DNA from: Streptomyces zagrosensis
Lineage (GTDB): Bacteria > Actinomycetota > Actinomycetes > Streptomycetales > Streptomycetaceae
Assembly: GCF_014203645.1 (NCBI RefSeq)
Contig: NZ_JACHJL010000018.1
Coordinates: 62,001-126,000 of the forward strand
Direction: 5' to 3'
DNA: 64,000 nucleotides
Below, piece after piece: positions 43,701 through 53,168 of this stretch; position 1 is the first letter of the stretch, and the number at the start of each line of letters is the position of its first letter. The position numbers were made by a program, and so were the translations under genes. Under the pieces are notes generated by a model. It was given only the letters and a program-made list of their open reading frames with translations, was not told the origin of the DNA and did no database searches.

Positions 43701-46552
43701 AGGTCACGCAGGCAGGTCCGCCAGTCCAACTCAACGCCGCGTACGTGCAGTTGGGCGACAGCGGACAGTATGGTCATCGGTTCCGGGTGGCCGCCGCGCA
43801 GCAACGGCACCGCGACGATCTCTTCGGTCGCCTCGTCCACCGTGTCACCGGCGCCGTCGCGGGCCATCGCGCACAGCACGCTGTCGGGGCCAAGTTCCAG
43901 GAACGTGCGCACGCCCTGCCCCGCCAGATGGCGGATTCCGGCGTGGAAGCGCACGGCTTCCCGCGCATGCCGCACCCAGTAGTCGGTTGAGCGGATCTGC
44001 TCACTGGTGACCGGTAGGCCGGTCACATTGGAGATGATCGGCAGGGTGGGTTCGTGCAACGTCAACGAGGACAACACCTCGCGAAACGTCTCCAGCATGC
44101 CGTCCATCCGGGACGAGTGGAAGGCGTGGCTGACGCTGAGCGCCTTCGTACGACGGCCCCGGGCGCGGAGCGTCTCGGCGATCTCCCGCACGCTGTCCTC
44201 GTCGCCGGACACCACCACCGAGGTGGGGCCGTTGACGGCGGCGATGCCCGCCGTTCCCGCGCCATTCGCGAGCAGTGCCGCGACCTCTTCCTCGGTGGCC
44301 TCCACGGCCACCATCAGCCCGCCGGGCGGCAGCTCCTGCATCAGGCGGCCCCGTGCGGCCACCGCGGTCACCGCGTCCTGAAGCGAGTACACGCCGGCAA
44401 CGTGCGCGGCGGCCAGCTCGCCGATCGAGTGGCCGAGCAGAAAGTCCGGACGCACCCCCCAGGACTCGACCAGCCGGAACAGGGCCACTTCGAGGGCGAA
44501 GAGCGCGGGCTGCGCCCAGGCGGTCTGCCCCAGCAGCCGCGTCTGCTCCGCGTACCCGTCGGAGCCCTCCTCGGCGAGCAGCGCATCGCGTAGCGGCAGG
44601 CCCGTCTTCGCGGTCAGCAGCGCACAGATGCCGTCCAGCGCATCGGCGAAGACCGGAAAGGCTCGGTGCAACTCACGGCCGGCGCCCGCGCGCTGGGAGC
44701 CCTGCCCGGTGAACAGGAACGCGAGGCTGCCGCCCCGCGCGGCGTCGCCCACGGCTGTGCCCGGTGCGGGAGTGCCTTCGGCGAGTGCGTCGAGGCCCGC
44801 GAGCAGCTCCGTACGGTCGGTGCCGATGATGGCGGCTCGCTGGCCGAGGTCCGCCCGGGTGGTGGCCAGGGACCAGGCGACGGCGGCCGGGTCCCAGGCG
44901 GGGTGCCCGGCGACGGCGTCCCGTAGCTGCCGTGCCTGGGCGCGCAGCGCTTCGGCGCTGGCGCCGGACAGCAGCCAGGGTGTTGCGACCGGTGAGAGCC
45001 CCGCGCCGCCGGCCAGCTCCGCGGTGCGGGCCATGGTGCGGTCCGCGGCCACGGCCGTGCCAGATTCCGGCGCGGGCGACCCGGCCGGGGCGAGGTCGGC
45101 CGCGTCGCTGTCATCGGCGACGCGGCCAGCCCGCGATTCGCCATCGGCGGGGTCGGCCTGTTCGAGGATCACATGGGCGTTGGTACCACTGATGCCGAAG
45201 GAGGACACCGCGGCCCGGCGGGGCCGGTCGGCCACCGGCCACGGCTGGGCCTCGGTGAGCAATTCCACCGCACCCTGCGACCAGTCAACCCGGGAGGCTG
45301 GGGTGTCCACGTGCAAGGTGCGCGGCAGTACGCCATGCTCCATCGCAAGCACCGTCTTGATCACTCCGGCGACGCCCGCCGCGAGCTGGGTGTGCCCGAT
45401 GTTGGATTTCACCGAACCGAGCCACAGCGGCCGTTCGGCGGGCCGGTCTTGGCCGTAGGTGGCCAGCAGGGCCTGGGCCTCGATGGGGTCGCCGAGGCGG
45501 GTGCCGGTGCCGTGCGCTTCTACGGCGTCGATCTGGTCCCCGGTCAGTCGTGCGTCGGCCAGGGCTTGGCGGATGACGCGCTGCTGGGCCGGTCCGCTCG
45601 GTGCGGTGAGTCCGTTGGATGCCCCGTCCTGGTTGATCGCGGAACCACGGACGACCGCCAACACGCGGTGCCCCGCGCTGCGGGCATCCGAGAGCCGCAT
45701 GACCAGCAAGAGACCAACGCCTTCGCCCCACGAGGTGCCATCGGCAGCGCTCGCGAACGCCTTGCAGCGGCCGTCAGGGGCCAACCCGCGCTGGCGGCTG
45801 AACTCGACGAACATATGCGGAGCCGCCATCACGGCCGCCCCACCCACCAGCGCCGCCGAGCACTCGTCCGACCGCAGCGCCTGGCTCGCCAGATGCAGGG
45901 CCACCAGCGATGAGGAGCACGCGGTGTCCACCGTCATCGCCGGGCCCTCAAGACCGAAGGTGTAGGCCAGCCGCCCGGAGGCGACGCTGACGGTGGTCCC
46001 GGTCAGCAGATAGCCCTCGGCCCCCTCCGACGCGGCCTGCGGACCCGCGCCGTAACCGAGCGGAGATACGCCGACGAATACGCCGGTCCTGCTGCCGCGC
46101 ACCGAGGCGGGGTCGATGCCGGCCCGCTCGAACGTCTCCCACGCGGTCTCCAGGAGCAGCCGCTGCTGGGGGTCCATGGCCAGCGCCTCACGCGGGCTGA
46201 TCCCGAAGAACGCCGCATCGAAGCGGCCCGCGTCCTGGAGGAAGGCGCCGTGTCGTACGTAACTGTGGCCCGGCCGGTCGGGGTCGGGGTCGTACAACGT
46301 CTCGCTGTCCCAGCCGCGTTCGGCGGGAAACTCGGTGACGGCGTCACCGTCCTCGCTCAGCAGCCGCCAAAAGTCCTCGGGCGAGCTGACGCCCCCGGGG
46401 AAGCGGCAGGCCATGCCGACAATCGCGATCGGCTCGTGCCGTGCCTCGGTCAGTCGGCGGTTCCGCTGCTCCAGGCGCTTGTTCTCCTTCACGGAGTGCC
46501 GCAGCGCCTCTAGTACGCGTTCTTGTGACGTAGGTGTCTGGGGTGTGGTCAT
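40766..46552 (-). CDS. pieA5: PieA5: type I PKS, module 6 (KS-AT-DH-KR-ACP)
   Basis: 1928 residues: docking coil (1-38), KS (40-465; Cys212, His347, His387), AT (610-925; GHSIG with Ser709, HAFH 809-812, malonyl type), DH (990-1270; His1026 in HVVLDSVVVPG, Asp1200 in HPALLDAALH), KR (1488-1670; GGTGALG, VDD B-type mark, Tyr1638/Asn1642), ACP (1755-1842; Ser1806), C-terminal docking helices (1855-1928). Malonyl use and KR-DH content match extension 6 of piericidin; the product double bond at this position is shifted one bond along the chain (C2=C3). ATG at 46552 follows GGAG; the frame upstream of it overlaps pieA4 and is not coding. Confidence 0.94.
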   Translation of the reverse strand: MTTPQTPTSQERVLEALRHSVKENKRLEQRNRRLTEARHEPIAIVGMACRFPGGVSSPEDFWRLLSEDGDAVTEFPAERGWDSETLYDPDPDRPGHSYVRHGAFLQDAGRFDAAFFGISPREALAMDPQQRLLLETAWETFERAGIDPASVRGSRTGVFVGVSPLGYGAGPQAASEGAEGYLLTGTTVSVASGRLAYTFGLEGPAMTVDTACSSSLVALHLASQALRSDECSAALVGGAAVMAAPHMFVEFSRQRGLAPDGRCKAFASAADGTSWGEGVGLLLVMRLSDARSAGHRVLAVVRGSAINQDGASNGLTAPSGPAQQRVIRQALADARLTGDQIDAVEAHGTGTRLGDPIEAQALLATYGQDRPAERPLWLGSVKSNIGHTQLAAGVAGVIKTVLAMEHGVLPRTLHVDTPASRVDWSQGAVELLTEAQPWPVADRPRRAAVSSFGISGTNAHVILEQADPADGESRAGRVADDSDAADLAPAGSPAPESGTAVAADRTMARTAELAGGAGLSPVATPWLLSGASAEALRAQARQLRDAVAGHPAWDPAAVAWSLATTRADLGQRAAIIGTDRTELLAGLDALAEGTPAPGTAVGDAARGGSLAFLFTGQGSQRAGAGRELHRAFPVFADALDGICALLTAKTGLPLRDALLAEEGSDGYAEQTRLLGQTAWAQPALFALEVALFRLVESWGVRPDFLLGHSIGELAAAHVAGVYSLQDAVTAVAARGRLMQELPPGGLMVAVEATEEEVAALLANGAGTAGIAAVNGPTSVVVSGDEDSVREIAETLRARGRRTKALSVSHAFHSSRMDGMLETFREVLSSLTLHEPTLPIISNVTGLPVTSEQIRSTDYWVRHAREAVRFHAGIRHLAGQGVRTFLELGPDSVLCAMARDGAGDTVDEATEEIVAVPLLRGGHPEPMTILSAVAQLHVRGVELDWRTCLRDLTGELGQAMRVHLPTYPFQGERYWLTPQDAATEPADLGLDTAGHPLLGAALAPADGGGLLLTGKLSARSHPWLADHVVLDSVVVPGTAYLELALHAGRLTNCATVDELDQESPLILTGDNAVRIQLSVGAAGDDGRRPIGVYSRPDGDDAQPWTRHASGLLAGEAHLGAPDGASQSAPELGGVWPPAGAVPVSIDDFYQTVALDGFTYGPSFRGLRAVWHAGDDIYGEVVLPEPDRAQAARYGVHPALLDAALHAGLVGNTGDQVLLPFAWSGVRLLRTGAAVLRVRLRPAGQDAMSLLVSDEFGAPVASVESLRARPVSVAQLRAASRAPAGDALFRVEWTEAGRGSADGDGDWALVGPHDPLAGSAPDHTGAALALYPDLTALAAAVAGGRPVPSTVFLTSPHAATGATGPAATREALEWTRSALAAWADDQRFAASRLVVLTHDAVATAREEDVPNLAQAPLWGLGRAAQAEHPERFVLLDLGAGADTLSALRQAADSKEPQLAARPGGLLAPRLVRARPTAGAPATEAQPLGDLGGTVLITGGTGALGSLIARHLVTEHGVRRLLLLSRRGPQAPGAEQLTAELAALGAQVTALACDVSDRQALADALSGIPAGHPLTAVIHTAGVVDDGALGALTAERADAVLGPKADAAWHLHELTQDMAVGAFVLFSSATATLGGAGQANYTAANSFLDALAHHRAAHGLPGLSLAWGLWEHSEGMAGALDEAAQLRMRRSGVLPLTPRDGLALFDTALAGDDRTLLPVRLNLAALRGSAADAPPLLHALVGGPAATDARGEEAPAAAELRQRLTGLADEERERVLLDLVRGAVATVLGHSDPSAIAEERAFNDLGFDSLTAVELRNRLARTSGLRLSATLVFDHPTSRSLAHYLDGALPRDGAPDAEPVLAELDRLEALLANVSPDHPDHPRISTRLRAVIARWSDRSTTADAQDNGGELSSDAADDEVFDFITNELGIS

Positions 46553-46577
46553 CGTTTTCTCCACCGTCCGAACGCGA

Positions 46578-49500
46578 TCAGAGGTCAGTGCTGCCGAAGG
46601 CCAGGCCGATGAGGTCATCCGCATCCATGGCGTCGATGGACTCCAGGTCGCCGGGGTCCTCACCGGTGTGCGTGCCCGTGTCCTGCGGTGGGAGTGCGGG
46701 GTCGGTCGTGGCGAGTTCCAGCAGCGCGCCGAGCAGCCCGGCCTCGCGTAGCCGGGCCGGTGCGACGGTGGCCAGGATGCGACGCACCTCCGCGTCCGCC
46801 GCTTCTTCGCCCCCAGCCTCCGGCCTCCCGTTCGACGTCGCGCCGACCGGGTCCCCCAGGGCCTCACTCAACTCCTGACGCAGGTGCTCGGCCAGCGCTG
46901 CCGGATTGGGGTGGTCGAAGATCAAGGTGGCGGGTAGTCGCAGTCCGGTGGCCGCGTTGAGCCGGTTACGCAGCTCCACCGCGGTCAGCGAGTCAAGCCC
47001 AAGCTGCTTGAACGCCTGGTGAGTTCCTACCTCTCCGCCCGACGCATAGCTCAGGACGAGGGCCGTCTGCTCGCGCACCACCCCCAGCAGCACCCGGCTA
47101 CGCTCGCCCTCCGGCACCCCCGCCAGCCGGCGGATGAGGGCGTCAGCGCCGCTTACCTCGCCACCGCCGCCGGAGGCGGCCACCGCGCGCCGTGCTGGTG
47201 TGGCCACCAACTGGCGTAGCAGCGGGGGCACGTCCTGGGCGCCGAGCGCGTCGCGGGCCACGGCAGCATCGAATCCCATCGCGACCAGCGCGGCGTGATC
47301 CGCTTGCAGAGCGGCGCTGAACAGTTCGAGGCCGTCAGCGTCACACAGGGGAGTCGTCCCGCTCCGACGCAGCCGCATCAGGTCACTCTCGCTCAGGTGC
47401 CCCGTCATCCCGCTCTCGCGCTCCCACAGACCCCAGGCCACGGAGACGCCCGGCAGGCCCTGGCTACGCCGGTGCAGGGCGAGCGCGTCCAAAAAGGCGT
47501 TCGCCGCCGCGTAGTTGCCCTGCCCGGGACCGCCCAGAACGGCAGCAGAGGAAGAGAACAGGACAAACAGGTCCAGGTCCATATTCTTGGTGAGTTCGTG
47601 GAGGTGCCAGGCGGTGTTGATTTTGGGTTGGAGTACGTCGTTGGTTTGTTGGGGGGTGAGGTTGGTGAGGAGGGCGTCGTTGAGGGTGCCGGCGGTGTGG
47701 ATGATGCCGGTGAGGGGGTGTTGGGTGGGGATGGTGTTGAGGGTGGTGGTGAGTTGGTTGAGGTTGGAGGTGTCGCAGGCGGTGATGGTGACGGTGGCGC
47801 CGAGTTGGGTGAGTTCGTTGTGGAGTGTGGTGGCGCCGGGTGCGTGTGGTCCGCGGCGTCCTAGGAGGAGGAGGTGGCGTACGCCGTGGTGGGTGATGAG
47901 GTGGCGTGCTACGAGGGCGCCTAAGGTGCCGGTACCACCAGTGATCAACACCGTGCCTTCCCGCACGGGCGTAGGCGGCATGGTGAGCACCACCTTGCCC
48001 ACGTGCCGGGCCTGGCTCATGAAGCGGAACGCCTCAACGCCGCGCCGCACATCCCACTGGGACGTGGGGATCGGCTGGAGAACACCGCCCTCGAACAGCG
48101 GCATCAACGCACCCATCATCCGGCCGATCCGCTCGTAACCCGCCTCGATCAGATCGAACCAGAGATACGCCGTGCCCGGGTGGGCCGCCGCGACCTGGGC
48201 AGCGTCGCGGATGTCGGTCTTGCCCATCTCCACAAACCGGCCGCCATCGCGCAGCAGCCGCAACGAGGCGTCCACATACGCATTGGCCAGCGAGTTCAGC
48301 ACCACGTCCACGCCCGCTCCGCCGGCGGCGACACGTATCCGCTCCTCGAAGTCCAGCGACCGCGAGGAGGCGATCCGGTCCGCCGGCAGGCCAAGCGCCC
48401 GCAGCGTCCCCCACTTCGCGGGGCTCGCCGTGGCGAACACCTCGGCCCCCACATGGCGGGCAAGCTGCACCGCCGCCAGGCCCACGCCACCGGTCGCCGC
48501 GTGAATCAGTACGGACTCGCCCTCGCCCAAATTCGCCAGGTCCACCAGACCGTAGTAGGCGGTAAGGAACGCGATGGGCACCGAGGCACCCTCGGCGAAG
48601 GTCCAGCCCTCGGGCAGCCGCACGATCAGCCGGCGATCGACGACCGCGACCGGGCCGAAGGAACCAGGCACCATGCCCATCACCCGATCACCGGGCGCCA
48701 GATCCGCCACATCGGGGGCGACCTCCAGCACCACGCCCGCCGCCTCACCACCCATGACGTCCTGGTCCACCATGCCAAGCCCCAGCAGCACGTCCCGGAA
48801 GTTCATCCCCGCCGCGCGCACCGAAACCCGCACCTGTCCGGGCGCCAGCGGCGCGGACGCATCGGGATGCGGCAGCAGCGCCAAATTCTCCAAGGTGCCC
48901 TTGCCACTGGTGTCCAGGCGCCACGGCACCTCGCCCGCCGGCGGCTCCAGCACCTGCCCAGCGGACGCCCGCACCAACCTGGGCACCAGCAACCGCCCCG
49001 CCCGCACAGCGAACTGCGGCTCTCCCGAGGCGAGCGCCCCAGCCAACGCCGCCCTCGACACGTCATGCTCATCGAGATCGACCAGCACGAACCGGCCCGG
49101 ATTCTCGGTCTGCGCGGAGCGCAACAACCCCCACAACGGGGCGTGAGCCAAGTCCCGTACGCTCTCGCCGCCGCCCGCCGCCACCGCCCCCCGCGTGACC
49201 ACCACGAGCCGGCCCGCGCACCGCTCATCCGCCAACCACGTCTGAGCCAGCCCCAAAACCCGGTGCAGCGCCGCTCGGGCCGTGTCGGGGAGCTGGGCGT
49301 CCGCCGGACGCGTGGTCGCACCCGTGACGAGCACCATGTCCGGCACCGCAACGCCGCGGTCGGTCAGCTCGGCCAACTCGGCGTACGTGTCCAGCGGCGG
49401 ACCCGCAGCGGTATGCGTACCAAGCCCGAGGTCATCCGCGCCGACCAGGGCCCAGGAGAAGTCCGGCTCCACAGGCCCGTCCGGCAGCGCCGCCTCCACC

Positions 49501-52500
49501 CACTCCACCCGCAGTGGCGTGTGCCCACCATCGGCGCTGGCCGCCTGCAACTGCTCCGCGGTCACCGCCCGGCCCACCAACGAGTTCACCTCGGCCACCG
49601 GCGTGCCGCTCTCATCGGCCATCGCCAGGGCCACACCGCCCGGGCCATCGGTCACCAGCCGCACCCGCAGCGCGGTCGCGCCGGTGGCGTACAACTTCAC
49701 CCCAGTCCAGGAGAACGGCAGCCGCACCGCGCCTGCGGGGTCAGCCGCGGCGTGCAGCGCCGCGTCCAAAAGCGCCGGATGCAGGCCGAACCCGTGAGCC
49801 GCGTCGTGCTGAGCTTCGGGCAGCCGGACCTCAGCGAAAAGCTCCCCGCCGCGCCGCCACAATGCCTGCAACCCCTGAAACACCGGCCCGTAGCCGAGAC
49901 CGCTCTCGGCCAGCCGCGGATAGAACCCGTCCAGGTCCACTGCCTCGCCACCCGCTGGCGGCCACACCTTCAAGTCCCAGTCAGGCCGCGCTGCGCCGGC
50001 AGCGACAAACCCGGTCGCGTGACAGGTCCACGGCGAGTCGGCGGCGGCCTCATCGGGCCGAGAATGGATCGTCAACGGCCGCCGCTCGGAACCTTCCGCA
50101 CCTTCGGGAGCTCCCACGGCGAGCTGCAACCGGACCGCCACTCCAGCGGGCAGGACCAGCGGAGCAGCCAGCGTCAGTTCCTCCAGTACGTCACATCCGA
50201 CCTGGTCACCCGCCCGGACGGCCAGGTCCACCAGCGCCGCACCCGGCACCAGCACCGTGCCCCATACGGCATGGTCGGCGAGCCACGGCTGCGACCGCAC
50301 CGAAAGCCTGCCGGTCAAAACCACCTCAGCGCCGCGAGCCAGCGGCAGCGTCGCGCCAAGCAACGGGTGCCCGGCGGCGTCCAAGCCAGCCGAACGGAGA
50401 TCACCGGGCACCTCCGAGACGTCAAGCCAGTAGTGGCGACGCTGGAAGGGATAGGTCGGCAGATCCAGCTGGCGCCGCGGTCCAGCTCCATATAGCGCGG
50501 TCCAGTCCACCGGAGTGCCATGGACGGCGAGGTGGGCCGCGTTGGTGAGGAGTTGGGTCCAGTTGCCTTCGTCGCGGCGCAGGGTGCCGGTGATGGTGGC
50601 TTGGTGGTGTGTTTCTTCGGTGGTTTCTTGGAGGGCGTTGGTGAGGATGGGGTGGGGGCTGATTTCGATGTAGGTGGTGTGGTGGTTGTTGAGTGCGGTG
50701 GTGGTGGCGTTGGTGAGGAGGACGGGTTGGCGGAGGTTGGTGTACCAGTAGTGGGCGGTGAGTTGTGTGGTGTCGAGTTGGGTGCCGGTGACGGTGGAGT
50801 AGAAGGGGATGTCACTGGCGGTGGGGGTGATGCCGGCGAGGTCTTGGGCGAGTTGTTGCTGGATGGCTTCGACGTAGGGGCTATGCGATGCGTAGTCCAC
50901 GTTGATGCGTCGTGCGCGGATGTTGTGTTGTTCGCAGTGGGTGAGGAGTTCTTGGATTGCGGTGGTTTCGCCGGCGATGACGGTGGTGTGGGGTCCGTTG
51001 TGGGCGGCGATGTGGAGGCGGTCTTGCCACTGTGTGAGGAGTTGGGTGGTTTGTTGTGTGGTTTGTGCGAGTGAGGCCATGGTGCCGTGGCCGGTGAGGG
51101 TGGTGTGGATGGCTTGGCTGCGGAGTGCGGTGATGCGGGCGCCGTCGTGGAGGGTGAGGGCTCCGGCGGTGACGGCTGCGGCGACTTCACCCTGGGAGTG
51201 GCCGATGACGGCGGTGGGGTGGACTCCTAGGGAGCGCCACAAGCGTGCGAGGGAGACCATGACCGCGAACAGGGCGGGTTGGACGATGTCTACGCGTTCT
51301 AGTGGTTGCTCACTACGCAGGGCTTCGGTCAGTGACCAGTCCACGTACGGCGCGAGGGCGCTCTCACACTCGGCTATGGCTTCACGAAATACGGCGGAGG
51401 TATCGAGGAGCCCGGTAGCCATGCCGGTCCATTGGGAGCCCTGGCCGGGGAAGACGAACACCGGCTGCGAGTGGTTCCCCTGGCCGGTCACCACGGTCGC
51501 CGTCTCGCGGCCATCGGCCAGTGCACCGAGGCCGGCGAGCAATTCCGTACGATCGGCGCCGACCACGACGGCACGCCGGTCGAACACCGAGCGCCCGATC
51601 GCCAGCGACCGCGCGATATCCGCCACCGACCACTCCGGGTGTGCCTCCACGGCGGTCCGCAGGCGTCCGGCAGTGGCGCGTAGCGCCTCGACGGAGCGTG
51701 CGGACACCTGCCAGGGCGGGCACGCTTCCGGTACGGGAGCTTGCTCCTCCGATGCCGGGTCCAGGTCCAGGTCCGGTGCCTGCTCCAGGATGACGTGCGC
51801 GTTGGTGCCGCTGACGCCGAACGACGACACGGCGGCCCGGCGTGGCCGACCCGTTGTCGGCCACTCCCGTTGTTCGGTGAGTAGCGAAACGGCGCCCGCG
51901 CTCCAGTCCACGTGCGGAGTTGGCTCGTTGACGTGGAGCGTCTTGGGGAGAATGCCGTGCCGCAGGGCGAGCACCATTTTGATGACGCCGCCGACGCCCG
52001 CCGCAGCCTGGGTGTGGCCGATGTTGGACTTGAGGGAGCCGAGCCATAGGGGCCGGTCGGCGGGGCGGCCCTGGCCGTAGGTCGCCAGGAGGGCCTGCGC
52101 CTCGATGGGATCGCCGAGCTTGGTGCCCGTGCCGTGTGCTTCCACGGCATCCACCAGGTCGGGGGAGAGCCCGGCCGCGGCCAGCGCCTGCTGGATGACC
52201 CGCTGCTGTGAGGGGCCGTTGGGCGCGGACAGACCGCTGCTCGCGCCGTCCTGGTTGACCGATGAACCCCGCAGCACGGCGAGCACCGGGTGGCCCTCGC
52301 GGCGAGCGTCGGAAAGCCGCTCGATCAGCAGCATGCCCGCGCCCTCGCCCCAGGCCGTGCCGTCTGCCGAGGCCGCGAACGACTTGCAGCGGCCATCCCT
52401 GGCCAACCCGCCCTGCCGGCTGAACTCCACGAAGGTGGTCGGCGTGGCCATCACGGTGACCCCTCCGGCCAGCGCCATGGCGCAGTCACCGCGCCGCACG

Positions 52501-53156
52501 GCCTGCGCGGCCAGGTGCAGGGCCACCAGCGACGACGAGCACGCCGTGTCCAGCGTCACGGCCGGGCCTTCCAGGCCGAGGACATAGGCGATCCGGCCCG
52601 ATGCGACGCTGCCGGAACTCCCGCTGCCGAGGAACCCGGCGACGGACTCTTCTACCTCGCCCAGGCGTGTGGCGTAGTCGTGGTACATCAACCCAGCGAA
52701 GACGCCCACCCGGGAGCCGCGCAGCGACGCCGGGACGATGCCCGCCCGCTCGAAGGCCTCCCAGGACGTTTCCAGGAGTAGCCGCTGCTGGGGGTCCATG
52801 GCCAGCGCCTCGCGCGGGCTGATGTCGAAGAAGGCCGGGTCGAAGCCGGTGGCGCCATCCAGGAAGCCACCCTCGCGTACGTACGAGGTGCCGGGCCGCG
52901 CAGCGTCGGGATCGTAGAAGTCCTCCAGGTGCCAACCGCGTTCCGCGGGCGGCTCACCGATGGCGTCCTGGCCCGCGGTCACCAACCGCCACAGTTCCGC
53001 CGGGCTTTCGACACCGCCGGGGAATCGGCAGCTCATCCCGACGATGGCGAGAGGCTCGCGGTCGGCTTCTTCCAGCTCAGCTACCCGGCGCCGGCTCTCG
53101 GCGAGCTCGGCCGTGGCCCAGCGCAGATGCTCGCGAAACTTGTCTTCCTGTGACAC
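46578..53156 (-). CDS. pieA4: PieA4: type I PKS, module 5 (KS-AT-DH-ER-KR-ACP)
   Basis: 2192 residues: docking coil (1-33), KS (35-460; Cys206, His341, His381), AT (566-870; Ser654 in GHSQG, YASH 755-758, methylmalonyl type), DH (927-1205; His962 in HAVWGTVLVPG, Asp1131), ER (1415-1728; HAATGGVGLAAVQLA NADPH loop), KR (1734-1912; LND in place of LDD, Tyr1882/Asn1886), ACP (2000-2092; Ser2056) and a C-terminal docking region (2115-2192). This is the only fully reducing module in the window and gives the C4 methylene of the side chain. GTG start with AGGAG overlapping the pieA3 stop; 12-bp gap from pieA3. Confidence 0.95.
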   Translation of the reverse strand: MSQEDKFREHLRWATAELAESRRRVAELEEADREPLAIVGMSCRFPGGVESPAELWRLVTAGQDAIGEPPAERGWHLEDFYDPDAARPGTSYVREGGFLDGATGFDPAFFDISPREALAMDPQQRLLLETSWEAFERAGIVPASLRGSRVGVFAGLMYHDYATRLGEVEESVAGFLGSGSSGSVASGRIAYVLGLEGPAVTLDTACSSSLVALHLAAQAVRRGDCAMALAGGVTVMATPTTFVEFSRQGGLARDGRCKSFAASADGTAWGEGAGMLLIERLSDARREGHPVLAVLRGSSVNQDGASSGLSAPNGPSQQRVIQQALAAAGLSPDLVDAVEAHGTGTKLGDPIEAQALLATYGQGRPADRPLWLGSLKSNIGHTQAAAGVGGVIKMVLALRHGILPKTLHVNEPTPHVDWSAGAVSLLTEQREWPTTGRPRRAAVSSFGVSGTNAHVILEQAPDLDLDPASEEQAPVPEACPPWQVSARSVEALRATAGRLRTAVEAHPEWSVADIARSLAIGRSVFDRRAVVVGADRTELLAGLGALADGRETATVVTGQGNHSQPVFVFPGQGSQWTGMATGLLDTSAVFREAIAECESALAPYVDWSLTEALRSEQPLERVDIVQPALFAVMVSLARLWRSLGVHPTAVIGHSQGEVAAAVTAGALTLHDGARITALRSQAIHTTLTGHGTMASLAQTTQQTTQLLTQWQDRLHIAAHNGPHTTVIAGETTAIQELLTHCEQHNIRARRINVDYASHSPYVEAIQQQLAQDLAGITPTASDIPFYSTVTGTQLDTTQLTAHYWYTNLRQPVLLTNATTTALNNHHTTYIEISPHPILTNALQETTEETHHQATITGTLRRDEGNWTQLLTNAAHLAVHGTPVDWTALYGAGPRRQLDLPTYPFQRRHYWLDVSEVPGDLRSAGLDAAGHPLLGATLPLARGAEVVLTGRLSVRSQPWLADHAVWGTVLVPGAALVDLAVRAGDQVGCDVLEELTLAAPLVLPAGVAVRLQLAVGAPEGAEGSERRPLTIHSRPDEAAADSPWTCHATGFVAAGAARPDWDLKVWPPAGGEAVDLDGFYPRLAESGLGYGPVFQGLQALWRRGGELFAEVRLPEAQHDAAHGFGLHPALLDAALHAAADPAGAVRLPFSWTGVKLYATGATALRVRLVTDGPGGVALAMADESGTPVAEVNSLVGRAVTAEQLQAASADGGHTPLRVEWVEAALPDGPVEPDFSWALVGADDLGLGTHTAAGPPLDTYAELAELTDRGVAVPDMVLVTGATTRPADAQLPDTARAALHRVLGLAQTWLADERCAGRLVVVTRGAVAAGGGESVRDLAHAPLWGLLRSAQTENPGRFVLVDLDEHDVSRAALAGALASGEPQFAVRAGRLLVPRLVRASAGQVLEPPAGEVPWRLDTSGKGTLENLALLPHPDASAPLAPGQVRVSVRAAGMNFRDVLLGLGMVDQDVMGGEAAGVVLEVAPDVADLAPGDRVMGMVPGSFGPVAVVDRRLIVRLPEGWTFAEGASVPIAFLTAYYGLVDLANLGEGESVLIHAATGGVGLAAVQLARHVGAEVFATASPAKWGTLRALGLPADRIASSRSLDFEERIRVAAGGAGVDVVLNSLANAYVDASLRLLRDGGRFVEMGKTDIRDAAQVAAAHPGTAYLWFDLIEAGYERIGRMMGALMPLFEGGVLQPIPTSQWDVRRGVEAFRFMSQARHVGKVVLTMPPTPVREGTVLITGGTGTLGALVARHLITHHGVRHLLLLGRRGPHAPGATTLHNELTQLGATVTITACDTSNLNQLTTTLNTIPTQHPLTGIIHTAGTLNDALLTNLTPQQTNDVLQPKINTAWHLHELTKNMDLDLFVLFSSSAAVLGGPGQGNYAAANAFLDALALHRRSQGLPGVSVAWGLWERESGMTGHLSESDLMRLRRSGTTPLCDADGLELFSAALQADHAALVAMGFDAAVARDALGAQDVPPLLRQLVATPARRAVAASGGGGEVSGADALIRRLAGVPEGERSRVLLGVVREQTALVLSYASGGEVGTHQAFKQLGLDSLTAVELRNRLNAATGLRLPATLIFDHPNPAALAEHLRQELSEALGDPVGATSNGRPEAGGEEAADAEVRRILATVAPARLREAGLLGALLELATTDPALPPQDTGTHTGEDPGDLESIDAMDADDLIGLAFGSTDL
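47586..47954 (-). repeat. KR repeat, copy 1 (pieA4)
   Basis: The N-terminal 123 residues of the ketoreductase catalytic half are identical in protein to pieA2 (59725-60093), and the DNA differs at only a few bases. Identity stops sharply on both sides, right after HLHELTK. Confidence 0.85.
50436..51461 (-). repeat. AT repeat, copy 2 (pieA4 module 5)
   Basis: Second near-identical copy of the methylmalonyl-AT DNA. Identity starts at the PVFVFPGQGS motif; the linker before it is unrelated to the linker of copies 1 and 3. Confidence 0.85.
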
Positions 53157-53168
53157 GTGAGCCTGCTC

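Noticed and set aside
46553..46867. Start of pieA5 at 46867, overlapping pieA4
   Set aside because: The upstream part is an Arg/Ser-rich out-of-frame copy of the pieA4 end; ATG 46552 starts a normal docking coil after GGAG.
48003..50495. Long open frame of about 830 codons on the + strand inside pieA4
   Set aside because: Antisense shadow of the high-GC PKS gene; rich in Arg/His/Pro with no recognisable domain, while the minus strand encodes complete DH, ER and KR domains.
50520..51074. Gly/Val/Asp-rich + strand frame over the AT cassette (also at 37906 and 61747)
   Set aside because: Antisense reading of the A/C-biased AT DNA; the three copies mirror each other only because the AT genes do.
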